Below are positions 7,981-18,669 of a stretch of DNA of 64,000 bases, in pieces. The position numbers and the translations under genes were made by a program. Each line of letters begins with the position of its first letter. Within the stretch, counting starts at the first letter, position 1. The notes under the pieces are model-generated. The model did not search any database, was not told where the DNA came from, and saw only the letters and a program-made list of their open reading frames with translations. This DNA is from Flavobacterium sp. N3904 (GTDB lineage Bacteria; Bacteroidota; Bacteroidia; Flavobacteriales; Flavobacteriaceae). Where the stretch lies: contig NZ_CP110009.1 in the NCBI RefSeq assembly GCF_025947305.1, positions 3,513,501-3,577,500 on the forward strand, in the 5' to 3' direction.

Positions 7981-9918
7981 TTAGTACTCAAATCGTTTAA
8001 AAGCTTCAATAGCTTCATATTCGGCAAGGCCTAAATTATCGTACAATTTGGCCGTGTTTTTATTCCTATCCTCGGCTCTTACCCAAAATTCCCTTGAGTC
8101 ATTTCCTTGAAACATTACCCTGTCTTTTTGAGATTGGTGGTACAAAATGGCTTGTCTTTTCAATAATACTTCATCTGGACTTAATGGAACTGCCATGTCA
8201 ATTTCATGAATATCCCATTCGTGCCAAGCACCTCTATACAACCATAACCAACAATCGTTCATGTACGGTTTCGATTTTAATTCCTTTAAAGCTGCAAATA
8301 TGGCATTCAGACAAACTTCATGAGTTCCGTGAGGATCGGCAAGATCACCTGCGGCAAAAACCTGATGCGGTTTAATGCGTTCAATAATTTCTTTTACAAT
8401 TGCAACATCTTCAGGACCCAGTGGTTTTTTTTGAACTACCCCCGTTTCGTAGAATGGAAGGTCCAGAAAATGAGTGTTTTCATCTTTTAAACCAATGTAT
8501 CGGGTAGCGGCATAGGATTCACGTCTTCTAATCAATCCTTTTAATTTGCGGACTTCGACAGAATCACTTTGTCCTTGTGTTTTTGAGTTTATAAAATCAA
8601 TAACCGATTGAAAATTAATTCCGGTCTCATCTCCACCAACAAAATCATTACAAACTTCGGCAAATTTCAAAGCTTCATCATCTGTTACTGCAATATTTCC
8701 AGAGGTTTGATAAACAACGTGTACATCATGTCCTTGCTTAATTAATTTGGCAAATGTTCCTCCCATCGAAATCACATCATCATCTGGATGCGGGCTAAAA
8801 AGTATAACCCTTTTCTTGGCAGGCGTAGATCGCTCCGGTCTGTTGGAATCATCTGTATTTGGTTTTCCTCCCGGCCATCCTGTTATGGTATGTTGCAATA
8901 CATTGAACATGTTAATATTCAGGTCATAAGAAGAACTTCCAGCAGCCAAAAGATCCGACATTCCGTTGTTGTTGTAATCTCTATCCGTCAATTTAAGAAT
9001 CGATTGATTGGTATGTTGACAAAGCCAGACAATGGCCTTGTTTTTTAATTCTTGTGTCCAGATACACTCTCCTACCAACCAAGGTGTCTCTAATCTTGTC
9101 AGTCCTGATGCTGCACCTTCGTCTAAAACAAATGTGGTGTTTTTATGGTTTTGCAAGAAGGTTGCAGGAACCTCAGAGCTTATTTCGCCTTGAATTGTTC
9201 TTTTTATTATAGAAGCTTTATTTTGCCCCCAAGCCATCAAAACGATTCTTTTGGATCTTAGAATTGTTGAAACTCCCATCGTAATAGCCCTTTTAGGAAC
9301 ATTTCCAATTCCGTTAAAATCGCCGGAAGCATCCACTTTTGTGATATGGTCTAAAGTAATAATTCTTGTTCCGGAATTAATATGCGAACCAGGTTCGTTG
9401 AATCCAACGTGACCAGTACGACCAATTCCAAGCAGTTGAAAATCAAGCCCACCAGCATTTTTAATATTCATTTCGTAGTCAACACAAAACTGGTTCAAAT
9501 CTTCCAGAGCCACAGTCCCATCAGGAATATTAATATTTTCGGGCTTTATATCAACATGATTAAATAGATGTTGGTGCATGAAGAAATGATAACTTTGGTT
9601 ACTCTCTTTGGGCATTGGATAATACTCATCTAGATTGAAAGTCACAACATTTTCGAAACTAAGCCCTTCTTCTTTATGCATTCGAACCAATTCTTGATAC
9701 ACTTTTATAGGAGAAGAACCTGTGGCCAATCCTAAAACGCAAGGTTTGTTTTTTTCTTGTTTGGATCGAATTAAGTCTGCAATTTCTTGCGCAACAATTA
9801 CAGATGCATCCGTAGAATTTTTAAAAATTACATTATGTATTTTTTCAAAACGGGTATCTTCAAACTGTCCTGCTGTCTTAAAGCTTATGTCATTTACCCT
9901 GGCTGATGTAGTTCTCAT
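7981..9918 (-). CDS. nagB: Glucosamine-6-phosphate deaminase fused to a PIG-L/LmbE deacetylase domain
   Basis: The first domain (about 25-300) is NagB-like and converts GlcN6P to Fru6P plus ammonia. It has LGLATGSSP (phosphate loop), FNLDEYYPMPKE with the catalytic Asp (D97), and GIGRTGHVGFNEPGS with H170 and E175. The Asp that normally precedes the Gly-His of this motif (D141 in E. coli NagB) is Thr168. The second domain (about 368-640) is a PIG-L/LmbE metal-dependent deacetylase. SPHPDDDVISMGG (HPDDD 377-381) and DPHGTHEVC (530-534) supply metal ligands. At 645 aa it is more than twice E. coli NagB but normal for the Bacteroidota long form. The fused domain might deacetylate a GlcNAc derivative; that is inference. 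It lies in the sus/GH20 operon and has no signal peptide. Confidence 0.9.
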   Translation of the reverse strand: MRTTSARVNDISFKTAGQFEDTRFEKIHNVIFKNSTDASVIVAQEIADLIRSKQEKNKPCVLGLATGSSPIKVYQELVRMHKEEGLSFENVVTFNLDEYYPMPKESNQSYHFFMHQHLFNHVDIKPENINIPDGTVALEDLNQFCVDYEMNIKNAGGLDFQLLGIGRTGHVGFNEPGSHINSGTRIITLDHITKVDASGDFNGIGNVPKRAITMGVSTILRSKRIVLMAWGQNKASIIKRTIQGEISSEVPATFLQNHKNTTFVLDEGAASGLTRLETPWLVGECIWTQELKNKAIVWLCQHTNQSILKLTDRDYNNNGMSDLLAAGSSSYDLNINMFNVLQHTITGWPGGKPNTDDSNRPERSTPAKKRVILFSPHPDDDVISMGGTFAKLIKQGHDVHVVYQTSGNIAVTDDEALKFAEVCNDFVGGDETGINFQSVIDFINSKTQGQSDSVEVRKLKGLIRRRESYAATRYIGLKDENTHFLDLPFYETGVVQKKPLGPEDVAIVKEIIERIKPHQVFAAGDLADPHGTHEVCLNAIFAALKELKSKPYMNDCWLWLYRGAWHEWDIHEIDMAVPLSPDEVLLKRQAILYHQSQKDRVMFQGNDSREFWVRAEDRNKNTAKLYDNLGLAEYEAIEAFKRFEY

Positions 9919-10306
9919 GTTGTATTTTTTTAATGTATTTTTTGTTTTCCATTAAAGATAACAAATGTTTTAATTCTTTTGTTTATCAAATCTTTAAAAG
10001 AAAAGTATTGTTTGTTTTAATATTTTTTTAAGTGCAAACAGAAAGAAATTAGCGTCCTTGACTTATAGCTTTATAATAATTCGTTTGCTTTATATGGTAA
10101 TTTTTATTTTTAATAAAAAGAAATTTCAATTTTAATAGACTCCTAAAACAAAGTTTAAATACTTTACAAATCAGAGTGAATGGTTATTCAACCTTTATAG
10201 ACTTAAAAATTCTTGCAACATCATTTTCAATTCTTAAAACTTTATTAGTACCAGACAGGGTTTCCCCTGTCTGGCATAATAAAAATAACTGTAATTGTAT
10301 TTACTT
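9919..10306. other. 388 bp intergenic region between susD and nagB
   Basis: Separates the susCD pair from the nagB-GH20 pair, all read leftward. It contains the strong hairpin at 10251-10274, so nagB may also have its own promoter. A near-consensus TATCTTTA (minus strand) lies about 30 bp upstream of the nagB start, without a clear -33 TTG. Confidence 0.5.
10251..10274 (-). terminator. Hairpin after susD
   Basis: Perfect 10-bp GC-rich stem CCAGACAGGG / CCCTGTCTGG around a TTTC loop. The minus-strand run beyond it is only weakly T-rich (TACTAATAAAGTTTT). It may be a partial terminator or an mRNA-stabilising 3' hairpin that lets susCD outnumber nagB transcripts. Confidence 0.6.
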
Positions 10307-11884
10307 TTAGAAATTAGGTCCAGTAGTATCCCACCAAAGTCTAGTTCCACCATTGTCTGGCCCACCAAGTTCAGCAAGGCCGGTTTTAACTCCTTCAGGG
10401 TTACCTGCTTTTTCAGAATCGACAAAGTTTATTCTTCGCATTCCGTATTGAGTCGTAACTGTACCCGCGCTTGCATTTACAAGAACTGGCAACAACATTG
10501 GGTAGCCTGTTCTTCTATATTCAGACCAAGCCTCTTGCCCTTCTGGGAAATTAGCAATCCATTTTTGAGTAATAATTTTTTGCAATTTTACTTCATTTGT
10601 AGCAGCACCATCACTCCAAGAAACTGTAACAAGATTTACAGCGTTACCATTATTAGCAGCATTAGTCGGATCTACATAATTTTTAGCCACATTTGTATTG
10701 GTTAGATAATTACTAACTCCCGAAACACCATGTTGTTCAAAAGATTGTGTAATTCCTGTTTCATAAAGTCCTTGAGCAGTCCCTCCCATATTCCATCCTC
10801 TCAACGCTCCTTCAGCTCTCAAGAAATAAACTTCGGCAGTTGTCATCCATACCGTGGTCTTAATATTTACAGAAGAAAACCCGACGTGATCTGATTTATC
10901 AACAATTGTAATACCAGTACGTATCCCTTTATAAGTGCCAGGATATTCAGAAGATGTTAAGAAAAATGCTGATAATCTAGGATCTTGATATCCGCCCATG
11001 ATAGATTCCATATCTGCAGACATTTTTATATCTCCCCAACCTTGGCTTATATCTGAAATTGGATTACTGTAGTTTTTAGCTTCAAGAGTAAAGATGTCGG
11101 CTTTGGTAGATAAAACACCAAACTCATGATTAACGGCACTTTCTGCTTCTGTTTTAGCTTTTGCTGGGTCAATTTTCACTATTCTCATTGCTAATCTAAG
11201 ACGCAAAGAATTTGCATACTTTACCCATTTTGTATAATCGCCATGATACGATGAAACATCAGTTGTTGCAAACAAAGATGATTTTCCTGCTGCTGCATTA
11301 GCTTTGGCAATAGGTGTCAAACCTTTAATAGCTGTATCTAAATCAGCAAACATTTGATCATAAACTAATTTTTGTGAATCATAAGGAAAAACCGTTGTAT
11401 CTGGTTTTCCGAAAGAAGAATACACACATGGACCATAAATATCCGTAATTCTATGCATTGCTTCAACTTTGATAATCAATGATAAGTCATAAAATTCTGG
11501 ATATCTAGCTTCTGCTTGTTGCTTAACTTTCAAAGCGCTCGCCATAACCTGTCTATAAGCATTATCCCAAGCTTGGTTATTCCATCCATTATTCAATTTA
11601 TATTGTGGATTATTTCCGTTGGCAAAACCTGATCCGGTAGCCATATAACCAGACCATATATCACCTTGCAGGTTTTGTTGAATTTGATAGGGCCAAGCAG
11701 TAAGAACAAATACATTGGCAAACATTGGCGAAAATGGTGCTTTGATTGTATTATAATCTTGCTCAAGTTGTTCATTTGAAGCTCCTTGAGGGTTTGAATT
11801 TATATTCTCAAAATCTGAGGTACAACTTACTGCAGAGAGCAATGTAATACAGATAGCGGCTGATTTTATATTTTTTAATGTCAT
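10307..11884 (-). CDS. susD: SusD/RagB-family surface lipoprotein
   Basis: Outer-membrane glycan-binding lipoprotein that caps its SusC partner. The lipoprotein signal ends at LLSAVSC (Cys21). Features of the SusD-like_2 type follow: the N-terminal TSDFENINSNPQG segment, many aromatic/TPR-like helices, AEVYFLRAEGALRGW (about 345), and EAWSEYRRTGYPMLLP (about 460), a hallmark of the family. At 525 aa it is full length. It starts 10 bp after the susC stop, so the two are translationally linked. Ligand is likely a GlcNAc-containing oligosaccharide, inferred only from the downstream nagB and GH20 genes. Confidence 0.93.
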   Translation of the reverse strand: MTLKNIKSAAICITLLSAVSCTSDFENINSNPQGASNEQLEQDYNTIKAPFSPMFANVFVLTAWPYQIQQNLQGDIWSGYMATGSGFANGNNPQYKLNNGWNNQAWDNAYRQVMASALKVKQQAEARYPEFYDLSLIIKVEAMHRITDIYGPCVYSSFGKPDTTVFPYDSQKLVYDQMFADLDTAIKGLTPIAKANAAAGKSSLFATTDVSSYHGDYTKWVKYANSLRLRLAMRIVKIDPAKAKTEAESAVNHEFGVLSTKADIFTLEAKNYSNPISDISQGWGDIKMSADMESIMGGYQDPRLSAFFLTSSEYPGTYKGIRTGITIVDKSDHVGFSSVNIKTTVWMTTAEVYFLRAEGALRGWNMGGTAQGLYETGITQSFEQHGVSGVSNYLTNTNVAKNYVDPTNAANNGNAVNLVTVSWSDGAATNEVKLQKIITQKWIANFPEGQEAWSEYRRTGYPMLLPVLVNASAGTVTTQYGMRRINFVDSEKAGNPEGVKTGLAELGGPDNGGTRLWWDTTGPNF

Positions 11885-11894
11885 GATGTTTTTA

Positions 11895-14800
11895 TTAGAA
11901 AGTTACATTTAAATTAAGACCTACACTTTTTGTAGATGGCATACCATAGATATCAACACCCTGTAATCCTTCACCTGTACTTAGAGCAATATTTGGATCA
12001 AATGGTGCTTTTTTGTATATAAAGAATAAATTTCTGGCAATTAAAGATAAACTAGCTGATTGTATAAATTTAAGTTTTGAAGTATTGAATGAATATCCTA
12101 ATGATAATTCTCTTAGGCTCACGTTTGTTGCATCATAAACATATTCTCCAGTTGCTTTATCTCTACCACCAACAGACTGATAATATTTTTGCGCATCCAT
12201 TTTTCCTCCATTTGCAGTGTATGGAGTTCCATCTGCATTAACAGCATCTATAGCTACGCCACCATTGTTTCTTGCATCACCTGTAGCTTTAGACACACCT
12301 GCAAAGTCATTCATAGATTCAGTCAAACTCATTACCTCTCCACCAAATCTGCCATCAATAAGGAAATTCAGATTGAAAGAACCAAATTTAAAACTATTTT
12401 GAAAACCAAGCATATAATCAGGATTTGCATTTCCTACTTCTTCAAAATCAGTAAGCTGTATGTCTCCAGTATTACTCAATTGAATTTTTCCTGCTGCATT
12501 TCTCAATATATTTTTACCTTCTATAACCCCAAAAGCCTGTCCTTCGTTTATTACATATCTGTAGCTGTTAGATCCTGCCTCTGTCAAAATAATAGTTCCT
12601 CCTAAATCTATAGGAATCCCAGTAACAACATTATGGTTGTGCGAATAATTTATTGCCGCATCCCAGGTAAATTTGTCTTTTTCAATAATTCTACCATTCA
12701 ATACAATTTCAACACCATTATTATTAATATTTCCTCCATTAAAGGCATAATTAGTGTATCCAGAAGGATCTACTGCTGGCGCAGGAACTGTAAGAATTTG
12801 GTTTTTAGTGTCCGAATTGTAATACGTAAATTCAAATCCAAGTCTGTTATCAAACATTCTCCATTCAGTTCCAAATTCATAAGAACTTTGCAATTCTGGT
12901 TTTAATGAAGTAAGAGGTCTTGGTCCAATTATTGGAGCTATAAGAATACCTCCAACAACTGTTGATTCGGGTGATGTTACATAAGCGGAAACGTCATTAC
13001 CTACTTGTGCCCATGACCCTCTAACTTTACCATAACTAATCCACTCCGGCATAGTCGCCATTTCGCTAATAATTCCCGAAAGACCAAAAGAAGGATAGAA
13101 ATATGAATTCGTATCTGTATTTACTAACGTAGATGACCAGTCATTTCTTCCCGTTACGTCAAGAAACAAATAATCTTTGTACCCCAAAGTAGCTGTAGCA
13201 AAAACAGATTGAATTTCTTTATTACCACCAGAAATTTGTTGGTTTTCTGCATTATTTACAAAATTCCCTAAAGTAAACCAGTTGGCATAAACTAATCCTC
13301 CACTTCCTCTGCCTGAATTTAACACAGTAGATTCTGAAAATGATTTTGTAAAACTTGTTCCAAGAATAGCATTAAAACTAAAATCTGGATTAAAATCTGT
13401 ATTGAATTTAGCTAAAAAGTCACCATAATTTTGAGTTCCAACATTATTAACATTAACATAAGTTCCATTTATATTTGAAAGCGAAGCTGCTGAAGTTGCA
13501 TATATTTTTTTATCAAAACTTGTTTCAAGGCGATTATAACTATATCTTGTAGATAATGTTAACCAATCATTGACTTGATAATCTAAACTAAGTCTTCCTT
13601 TAAAGAAATTATCTTTATTAATAGATGCATTTTTATTGATTAACCAGTATGGATTTTGAGAAGTTTCATTTGGTGTATTTACCCAATTTTGAGCCATCAA
13701 ATTTCTTGCGGGATCAAAAACCTCATAATTCTGTTGGTAATAATCAAGGCCTTTACCTCCTCTTGGCATACCATAAACTCCTGTTAGTGGATTAAAATAT
13801 AAACCATTGACTGGTCTATTGTTGATGGTTTGAGAAATATAATTTGCATTGGCTGCAACAGTAAGTTTGTTATCTAGGAATGTATTAATTTGATTAATAC
13901 CAAAATTATTTTTATTCAATTTATTTCCTTCAATAATACCAGAAGCAGTAGTATTAGCATATGTTAAAGTTGTGAAAGAATTTTCACTGCCCGTTGTAAA
14001 TCCTAAAGAAGAAATTTGAGTTACACCTGTTTGAAAAAATTCATTAACGTCATCATTTGTAGCTCCTTTTGTATAAGTCCCGTCAGCATTTTTACCCCAA
14101 GTAACTTCTGTATTTGGAGAAGTTGAGGCAATGTATTGATTTTGGAATTTTGGCAAGTAAGCAGCATTGTCCATTGAAGTTGTAGAAGTAAAATTAAAAC
14201 TTGATTTTCCTTCACTTCCTTTTTTGGAAGTTAACAGAATAACGCCATTTGCGCCTAAACTACCATACAAGGCCGAGGCTGATGCCCCTTTTAGGACAGT
14301 CATTCCATTGTAATCATCAGGATTTAAAAGTGATACTACATCACCTCCATCTGTATTTCCACCTGCTAAACTACCAAAAGTTTCATTAGGTTGTGTTGCA
14401 CCAGAACTCATTAAAGGCACACCGTCTATTACATACAATGGTTGATTGTTTGTAAGTGAAGCATTCCCCCTAATGACAACTTTTGTAGAACCTCCAGTAC
14501 CCGAAGCACTTCTGGTTACTGCTACACCTGCAATTTTACCAGCGACAGTATTCATTAAATTTACGTCTTTTACACGTACCAACTCAGCTTCTTTAATCTC
14601 TTGTACCGTAGAGGTCACAGATTTTTTAGATTTTTTAATACCAAGTGAAGTTACAACTACTTCTGTCAAAGCCGTAGAAGTTTGCGCTTTCAATTGTACA
14701 TCGATGTTTGAAGATTCTCCCACTATTACAGTTTGAGAGTCATAGCCTACATATGAAATTATCAAAGTTGCACCGGATTTTGCATCAATTGAAAATTTAC

Positions 14801-14966
14801 CATCAAAATCGGTAGAAGTACCTTTTGGCTCCCCTTTTACGTTAACATTTGCTCCCGCTACTGGCGCACCAGTGGCATCTGAAACAAAACCCTTGATATT
14901 TTTTACCTGTGCAAGTGTCACTTGCGTCGTAAAAATAATCATAACAAGTAAGAAAATTTTTTTCAT
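11895..14966 (-). CDS. susC: SusC/RagA-family TonB-linked outer-membrane receptor
   Basis: TonB-dependent channel that imports oligosaccharides delivered by SusD. The signal peptide (to about residue 19) is followed by a carboxypeptidase-regulatory-like domain (about 22-95, [18 protein letters not shown]), a TonB-box-like [12 protein letters not shown], the plug domain with [22 protein letters not shown] (about 165-186) and a long beta-barrel ending in VGLNLNVTF, whose terminal Phe is the usual barrel end. The length of 1023 aa is typical. It is the first gene of the amino-sugar operon and divergent from a LytS/LytTR pair. A minus-strand TAAATTTA box about 30 bp upstream is a possible -7 element. 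Confidence 0.95.
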   Translation of the reverse strand: MKKIFLLVMIIFTTQVTLAQVKNIKGFVSDATGAPVAGANVNVKGEPKGTSTDFDGKFSIDAKSGATLIISYVGYDSQTVIVGESSNIDVQLKAQTSTALTEVVVTSLGIKKSKKSVTSTVQEIKEAELVRVKDVNLMNTVAGKIAGVAVTRSASGTGGSTKVVIRGNASLTNNQPLYVIDGVPLMSSGATQPNETFGSLAGGNTDGGDVVSLLNPDDYNGMTVLKGASASALYGSLGANGVILLTSKKGSEGKSSFNFTSTTSMDNAAYLPKFQNQYIASTSPNTEVTWGKNADGTYTKGATNDDVNEFFQTGVTQISSLGFTTGSENSFTTLTYANTTASGIIEGNKLNKNNFGINQINTFLDNKLTVAANANYISQTINNRPVNGLYFNPLTGVYGMPRGGKGLDYYQQNYEVFDPARNLMAQNWVNTPNETSQNPYWLINKNASINKDNFFKGRLSLDYQVNDWLTLSTRYSYNRLETSFDKKIYATSAASLSNINGTYVNVNNVGTQNYGDFLAKFNTDFNPDFSFNAILGTSFTKSFSESTVLNSGRGSGGLVYANWFTLGNFVNNAENQQISGGNKEIQSVFATATLGYKDYLFLDVTGRNDWSSTLVNTDTNSYFYPSFGLSGIISEMATMPEWISYGKVRGSWAQVGNDVSAYVTSPESTVVGGILIAPIIGPRPLTSLKPELQSSYEFGTEWRMFDNRLGFEFTYYNSDTKNQILTVPAPAVDPSGYTNYAFNGGNINNNGVEIVLNGRIIEKDKFTWDAAINYSHNHNVVTGIPIDLGGTIILTEAGSNSYRYVINEGQAFGVIEGKNILRNAAGKIQLSNTGDIQLTDFEEVGNANPDYMLGFQNSFKFGSFNLNFLIDGRFGGEVMSLTESMNDFAGVSKATGDARNNGGVAIDAVNADGTPYTANGGKMDAQKYYQSVGGRDKATGEYVYDATNVSLRELSLGYSFNTSKLKFIQSASLSLIARNLFFIYKKAPFDPNIALSTGEGLQGVDIYGMPSTKSVGLNLNVTF

Positions 14967-15258
14967 TTTTAAATTATTTTTGTTAGTTATGCCGTAAATT
15001 TATTCTTAAGGTAGTGTTAAAAAAAATAAATTATACCAACAGCATTATTTTTTAAACCAACGACGTGTTTCAATCAACAATGTGTTTTTCGAAAACGTTT
15101 TCATTAATATAATATATACCTTAATGACATTTTTATAGAATTTTATTCATGGAAAAGCTTTTTTTAATAACAAATTGATTATTTATGCAAAATAAAACCA
15201 AAACACATTACTTTTTGGTGTTTACCCCTATCATTATTTGTAAATATAAAAGTCCAAA
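14967..15258. promoter_or_regulatory. Divergent control region between susC and the LytS kinase gene
   Basis: 292 bp of AT-rich DNA between opposite starts. On the minus strand a TAAATTTA box lies close to susC. The middle contains GAAAACGTTTTC, a 12-bp perfect palindrome near 15094, which could be a regulator-binding site. The binding idea is inference; the palindrome itself is directly visible. Confidence 0.45.
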
Positions 15259-16299
15259 ATGAAAAAAATAAATTTCGATATAAAACTTCAAAATCACATT
15301 TGGTTTTGGGGAATCTATTTTCTGCTTAATTTTTTGCGTTGGGGTGCTTATTTTAATGATTACAGTTATTCTTTCAAATCAAACTTAATTGAATTTGCAC
15401 TACATATTCCATTAGTATATTTCAATTTATTGATACTCATTCCTATGTTTGTATTGCAGTCGAAATATTTTAAATATACAATTTCTTTATTGGCGAGTTT
15501 GAGTGTCGTTTATTTATTGAAAACCGGTCTGACCTATTTTATTATTTCAAAAAATATTTGGCCAGAAGCCAATCGGGATTACAAACCATTCGAAATAAAT
15601 CATATTGTAGCGGTTTGTATAGGGGAACTGTATGTTCTTGCTGTTGCATCGTCTATGTATTTAATGCTGACATGGCTTAGGGAGAGAGACAGAAACAAAG
15701 CCATAATGGAGAATCAGAATAAAATTAAATTAAAATATTTAAAAAATCAGATACAGCCTCACTTCTTTTTTAATACTTTAAACAACCTCTACGCTTTATC
15801 ATTAGAATCATCTGATAAAGTTCCTGATGTAATTATCAAACTTTCTAATTTAATGGAATATGTTTTGTACGATATTGAGGGTACCAAATTTGTCCCTTTA
15901 ATAAAAGAAATCGATTATATTCAAAATTATATTGAAATAGAGAAACTCCGATTTGAAAACGTTGAAGTGACCATCAATTTGGAATCGGATATTGATACAA
16001 TAAAAATCCCTCCTTTATTATTTATTTCATTAATAGAAAATGCCTTTAAACATGGTGGAATTAATAATGACAAACTCAAAATAAAAATTAATTTCAGAGT
16101 TACAAACTCAAAACTTGAATTTGAAATAATAAATAATTTTGTAATTTCACAGCCATTAAAACACAAAAAAGGTATTGGCTTATCAAATACCAAAAAAAGA
16201 TTAAAATTAATTTATAAAAACAATTTTACCATAAATCAAAATATAAAATTTAATTTTTATATAATCACAATTCAAATACCTTTATATAATGAAGATTAA
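15259..16299 (+). CDS. LytS/YehU-type sensor histidine kinase
   Basis: Membrane kinase with about four transmembrane helices (residues 12-30, 45-66, 73-96, 115-140) and almost no extracellular domain. The His_kinase domain follows, with QIQPHFFFNTLNNLY (phospho-acceptor H168). The ATPase N box is SLIENAFKHGG and the G box is KGIGLSNTKKRL. 346 aa is the usual length. Its last 11 bp overlap the start of the LytTR regulator gene, so the two are co-translated. Divergence from susC suggests it controls the amino-sugar locus, instead of the more familiar ECF-sigma/anti-sigma or hybrid two-component systems. The signal is unknown. Confidence 0.92.
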   Translation: MKKINFDIKLQNHIWFWGIYFLLNFLRWGAYFNDYSYSFKSNLIEFALHIPLVYFNLLILIPMFVLQSKYFKYTISLLASLSVVYLLKTGLTYFIISKNIWPEANRDYKPFEINHIVAVCIGELYVLAVASSMYLMLTWLRERDRNKAIMENQNKIKLKYLKNQIQPHFFFNTLNNLYALSLESSDKVPDVIIKLSNLMEYVLYDIEGTKFVPLIKEIDYIQNYIEIEKLRFENVEVTINLESDIDTIKIPPLLFISLIENAFKHGGINNDKLKIKINFRVTNSKLEFEIINNFVISQPLKHKKGIGLSNTKKRLKLIYKNNFTINQNIKFNFYIITIQIPLYNED

Positions 16300-16990
16300 G
16301 TGTGTATTAATTGACGATGAACCATTGGCTATAAAAGTATTACTCAATTATTTTGAGAATTTTTCAGACTTTGAAGTTATTGGCACATTTAATAATTCAT
16401 TAGAAGGATTAGAATTCATTAATACAAATAGTGTTGACGCTGTTTTCTTAGACATTAATATGCCTATGATGACAGGATTTGAATTAATAAGTCTTCTTGA
16501 AAATAAAACTCGAATTGTTATTACAACCGCCTTTAGAGAATTTGCTGCCGAAAGTTATGACTTAGAAGTATTAGATTATTTAGTAAAACCTATTCCACTG
16601 CCGCGCTTTATAAAATGTATACATAAAATTGAAGCCGAATTCAATTTGAAAAACAACATTAAAGTCGAAAATCACCGTGTAGAACCCCATATTTTTATCA
16701 AAGTTGATAAAAAAATGGTCAAAATAAATATTGATGAGATTCTTTTTATCGAAGGAATGAAAGAATACATCAAAGTTGTCACTCCCGAAAAAACATATAT
16801 TACTCACAAATCATTAACTTCATTGACTGAAGAATTGCCTGCTGACCGTTTTATGCGCATTCATAAATCCTATACCATTGCATTAAACAAAGTAAAATCA
16901 ATCGAAGGAAACCGAATTCAAATCCTATCCTATACTATACCCATTGGTCGAAATTACAGTAAAGAAGTAAAAAGCAAAATTCTGGAATAA
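16289..16990 (+). CDS. LytTR-family response regulator
   Basis: A receiver domain (1-120) has the acidic pocket D9/D10, the phosphorylation site D55 in VFLDINMPMMTGFE, and the Lys in DYLVKPI. A LytTR DNA-binding domain covers about 130-233, with EILFIEGMKEYIKVV, FMRIHKSYTIAL and IPIGRNYSKEV, the usual conserved strand and turn positions. 233 aa is standard. It is translationally coupled to the upstream kinase. LytTR proteins bind pairs of short direct repeats; the susC upstream region is the obvious target to test. Confidence 0.93.
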   Translation: MKIKCVLIDDEPLAIKVLLNYFENFSDFEVIGTFNNSLEGLEFINTNSVDAVFLDINMPMMTGFELISLLENKTRIVITTAFREFAAESYDLEVLDYLVKPIPLPRFIKCIHKIEAEFNLKNNIKVENHRVEPHIFIKVDKKMVKINIDEILFIEGMKEYIKVVTPEKTYITHKSLTSLTEELPADRFMRIHKSYTIALNKVKSIEGNRIQILSYTIPIGRNYSKEVKSKILE

Positions 16991-17184
16991 TTTCTAGACG
17001 AAAAATCATTTTTATTTAGAGAAATCATCACAAAATAGCCATTTGTTGAAGAAATAGTGTTGTTTATATAAAAGTGAAAAACTTTACATGATAAAATTTT
17101 TTTTTGATATTCTTAACAAATATATTTACAGTCTTGCAGCATCAAAAAATTAATAATTAACCAAAAAAATTAAATTTTTAAATT

Positions 17185-18621
17185 ATGAGTTCAGAAAATT
17201 CACAAACCAAATGGGGTCAATTTATCCCCTTAGTTATCGTATTCTTCTTTTGGGGATTTGTAGCTGCAAGTAACGACATTTTAATCCCTGTTTTCAAAAA
17301 AGCTTTTGATTTAACCCAAGGTCAAAGTCAGTTTGTTTCCATCGCTTTTTATATTTCTTATACCGTTGGTTCCTTAATATATATGGGGATTTCTCTATTG
17401 ATTAAACAAGATATAGTTAATAAAATCGGGTATAAAAATGGACTCGCTTTGGGATTGGTAATTTCTGCTCTTGGAACTTTATTATTTTATCCAGCGGCTA
17501 ATACCGGATCTTATCCGTTAATGTTGGCTGGTTTATTTACGGTTGGATTAGGTTTTTCTCTGCAGCAAACCGTTGCAAATCCATTGGCAATTGCACTGGG
17601 ACCAATAAAAACAGGCGTACAACGATTGACTTTAGCAGGTGGTATAAATAATTTGGGAACTACAATTGGACCACTAATTGTGAGTTTTGCTATTTTTGGA
17701 GCTGCATCAACTGGAAATACTGACATGAGTATCGAAAGTGTTAAAATTCCTTATTTAGTATTAGGCTTAGCGTTTCTGCTTGTGGCTGTTTTATTAAAAT
17801 TTTCTTCATTACCAGAACATCCGGAAACAATAGTAGAAACAGTAGAAGATGCAACATCTTCAAAAAAATCGGCATTGCAATACCCTCAATTGATTATGGG
17901 AATGATTGCCATTTTCCTTTATGTGGGTGTCGAAGTTTCTACAGCAAGTAATTTACCAGCTTATATGGAAACTAAATTGGGTTTTGCCATTGGCGATATT
18001 GCTCCATATATTTCATTGTATTGGGCAAGTTTAATGATTGGTCGTTGGACTGGAGCTGTTGAAGCTTTTACCGATAATATGTCTACCCAAAAAATTCTGC
18101 GATTTATTGCTCCATACTTGGCGTTTGGCGTTTTCTTGCTTGTAAATGCAATAGCAAAACATGATCTGACTCCTTTCTACATTTACGGGTTAATTATTTT
18201 GGTATTAATTGCTGCCGATATGGCCAGTAAAGGAAATCCTGCCAGAATGTTGCTTATATTTTCAACATTGGGAGCTATTGCCCTTTTTATTGGAATTTCA
18301 ACCTCGGGTATGATAAGTGTCTACGCATTCACAAGTGTTGGTTTGTTTTGTAGTACACTTTGGCCATGTATTTTCACTTTAGCAGTAAGCGGATTAGGAA
18401 AACACACTAGCCAAGGAAGCAGCTTCTTAATCATGATGATTATGGGTGGTGGAATTGTAAGCTGGGCACAAGGATTTGTTTCTGATAGCATTGGTATTCA
18501 AAGCAGCTATATTGTTGGTGTTTTATGTTTTGCATATTTGGCATTTTATGCTTGGAAAGTAAGCGGAATTTTAAGAAATCAAGGAATCGATTTTGATAAA
18601 AAAATAGCTGGAGGACATTAG
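17185..18621 (+). CDS. MFS sugar permease, FHS/NagP-like
   Basis: Inner-membrane major-facilitator transporter of the fucose/glucose/GlcNAc H+ symporter group. The 478 aa contain about 12 to 14 hydrophobic helices. The start WGQFIPLVIVFFFWGFVAASNDIL is split here as the family opening WGF-AASNDIL. ANPLAIALGP, GGINNLGTTIGPLI and LYWASLMIGRWTGA are signature stretches. It lies 194 bp after the LytTR gene and next to the GlcNAc operon, so GlcNAc or a related hexosamine is the likely cargo. It ends in a strong terminator. Family is firm; substrate is inferred from position. Confidence 0.88.
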   Translation: MSSENSQTKWGQFIPLVIVFFFWGFVAASNDILIPVFKKAFDLTQGQSQFVSIAFYISYTVGSLIYMGISLLIKQDIVNKIGYKNGLALGLVISALGTLLFYPAANTGSYPLMLAGLFTVGLGFSLQQTVANPLAIALGPIKTGVQRLTLAGGINNLGTTIGPLIVSFAIFGAASTGNTDMSIESVKIPYLVLGLAFLLVAVLLKFSSLPEHPETIVETVEDATSSKKSALQYPQLIMGMIAIFLYVGVEVSTASNLPAYMETKLGFAIGDIAPYISLYWASLMIGRWTGAVEAFTDNMSTQKILRFIAPYLAFGVFLLVNAIAKHDLTPFYIYGLIILVLIAADMASKGNPARMLLIFSTLGAIALFIGISTSGMISVYAFTSVGLFCSTLWPCIFTLAVSGLGKHTSQGSSFLIMMIMGGGIVSWAQGFVSDSIGIQSSYIVGVLCFAYLAFYAWKVSGILRNQGIDFDKKIAGGH

Positions 18622-18669
18622 AAAGAATTCAGTTTTCAGATTACAGTATTCAGTAAAATGAGTACAAAT

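Noticed and set aside
10234..10425. Minus-strand 63-codon frame at the end of susD
   Set aside because: It overlaps the susD C terminus and the terminator hairpin, and contains no protein-like features.
12189..12905. Plus-strand open frames inside susC
   Set aside because: Antisense of the barrel-coding part of SusC; the composition reflects the other strand.
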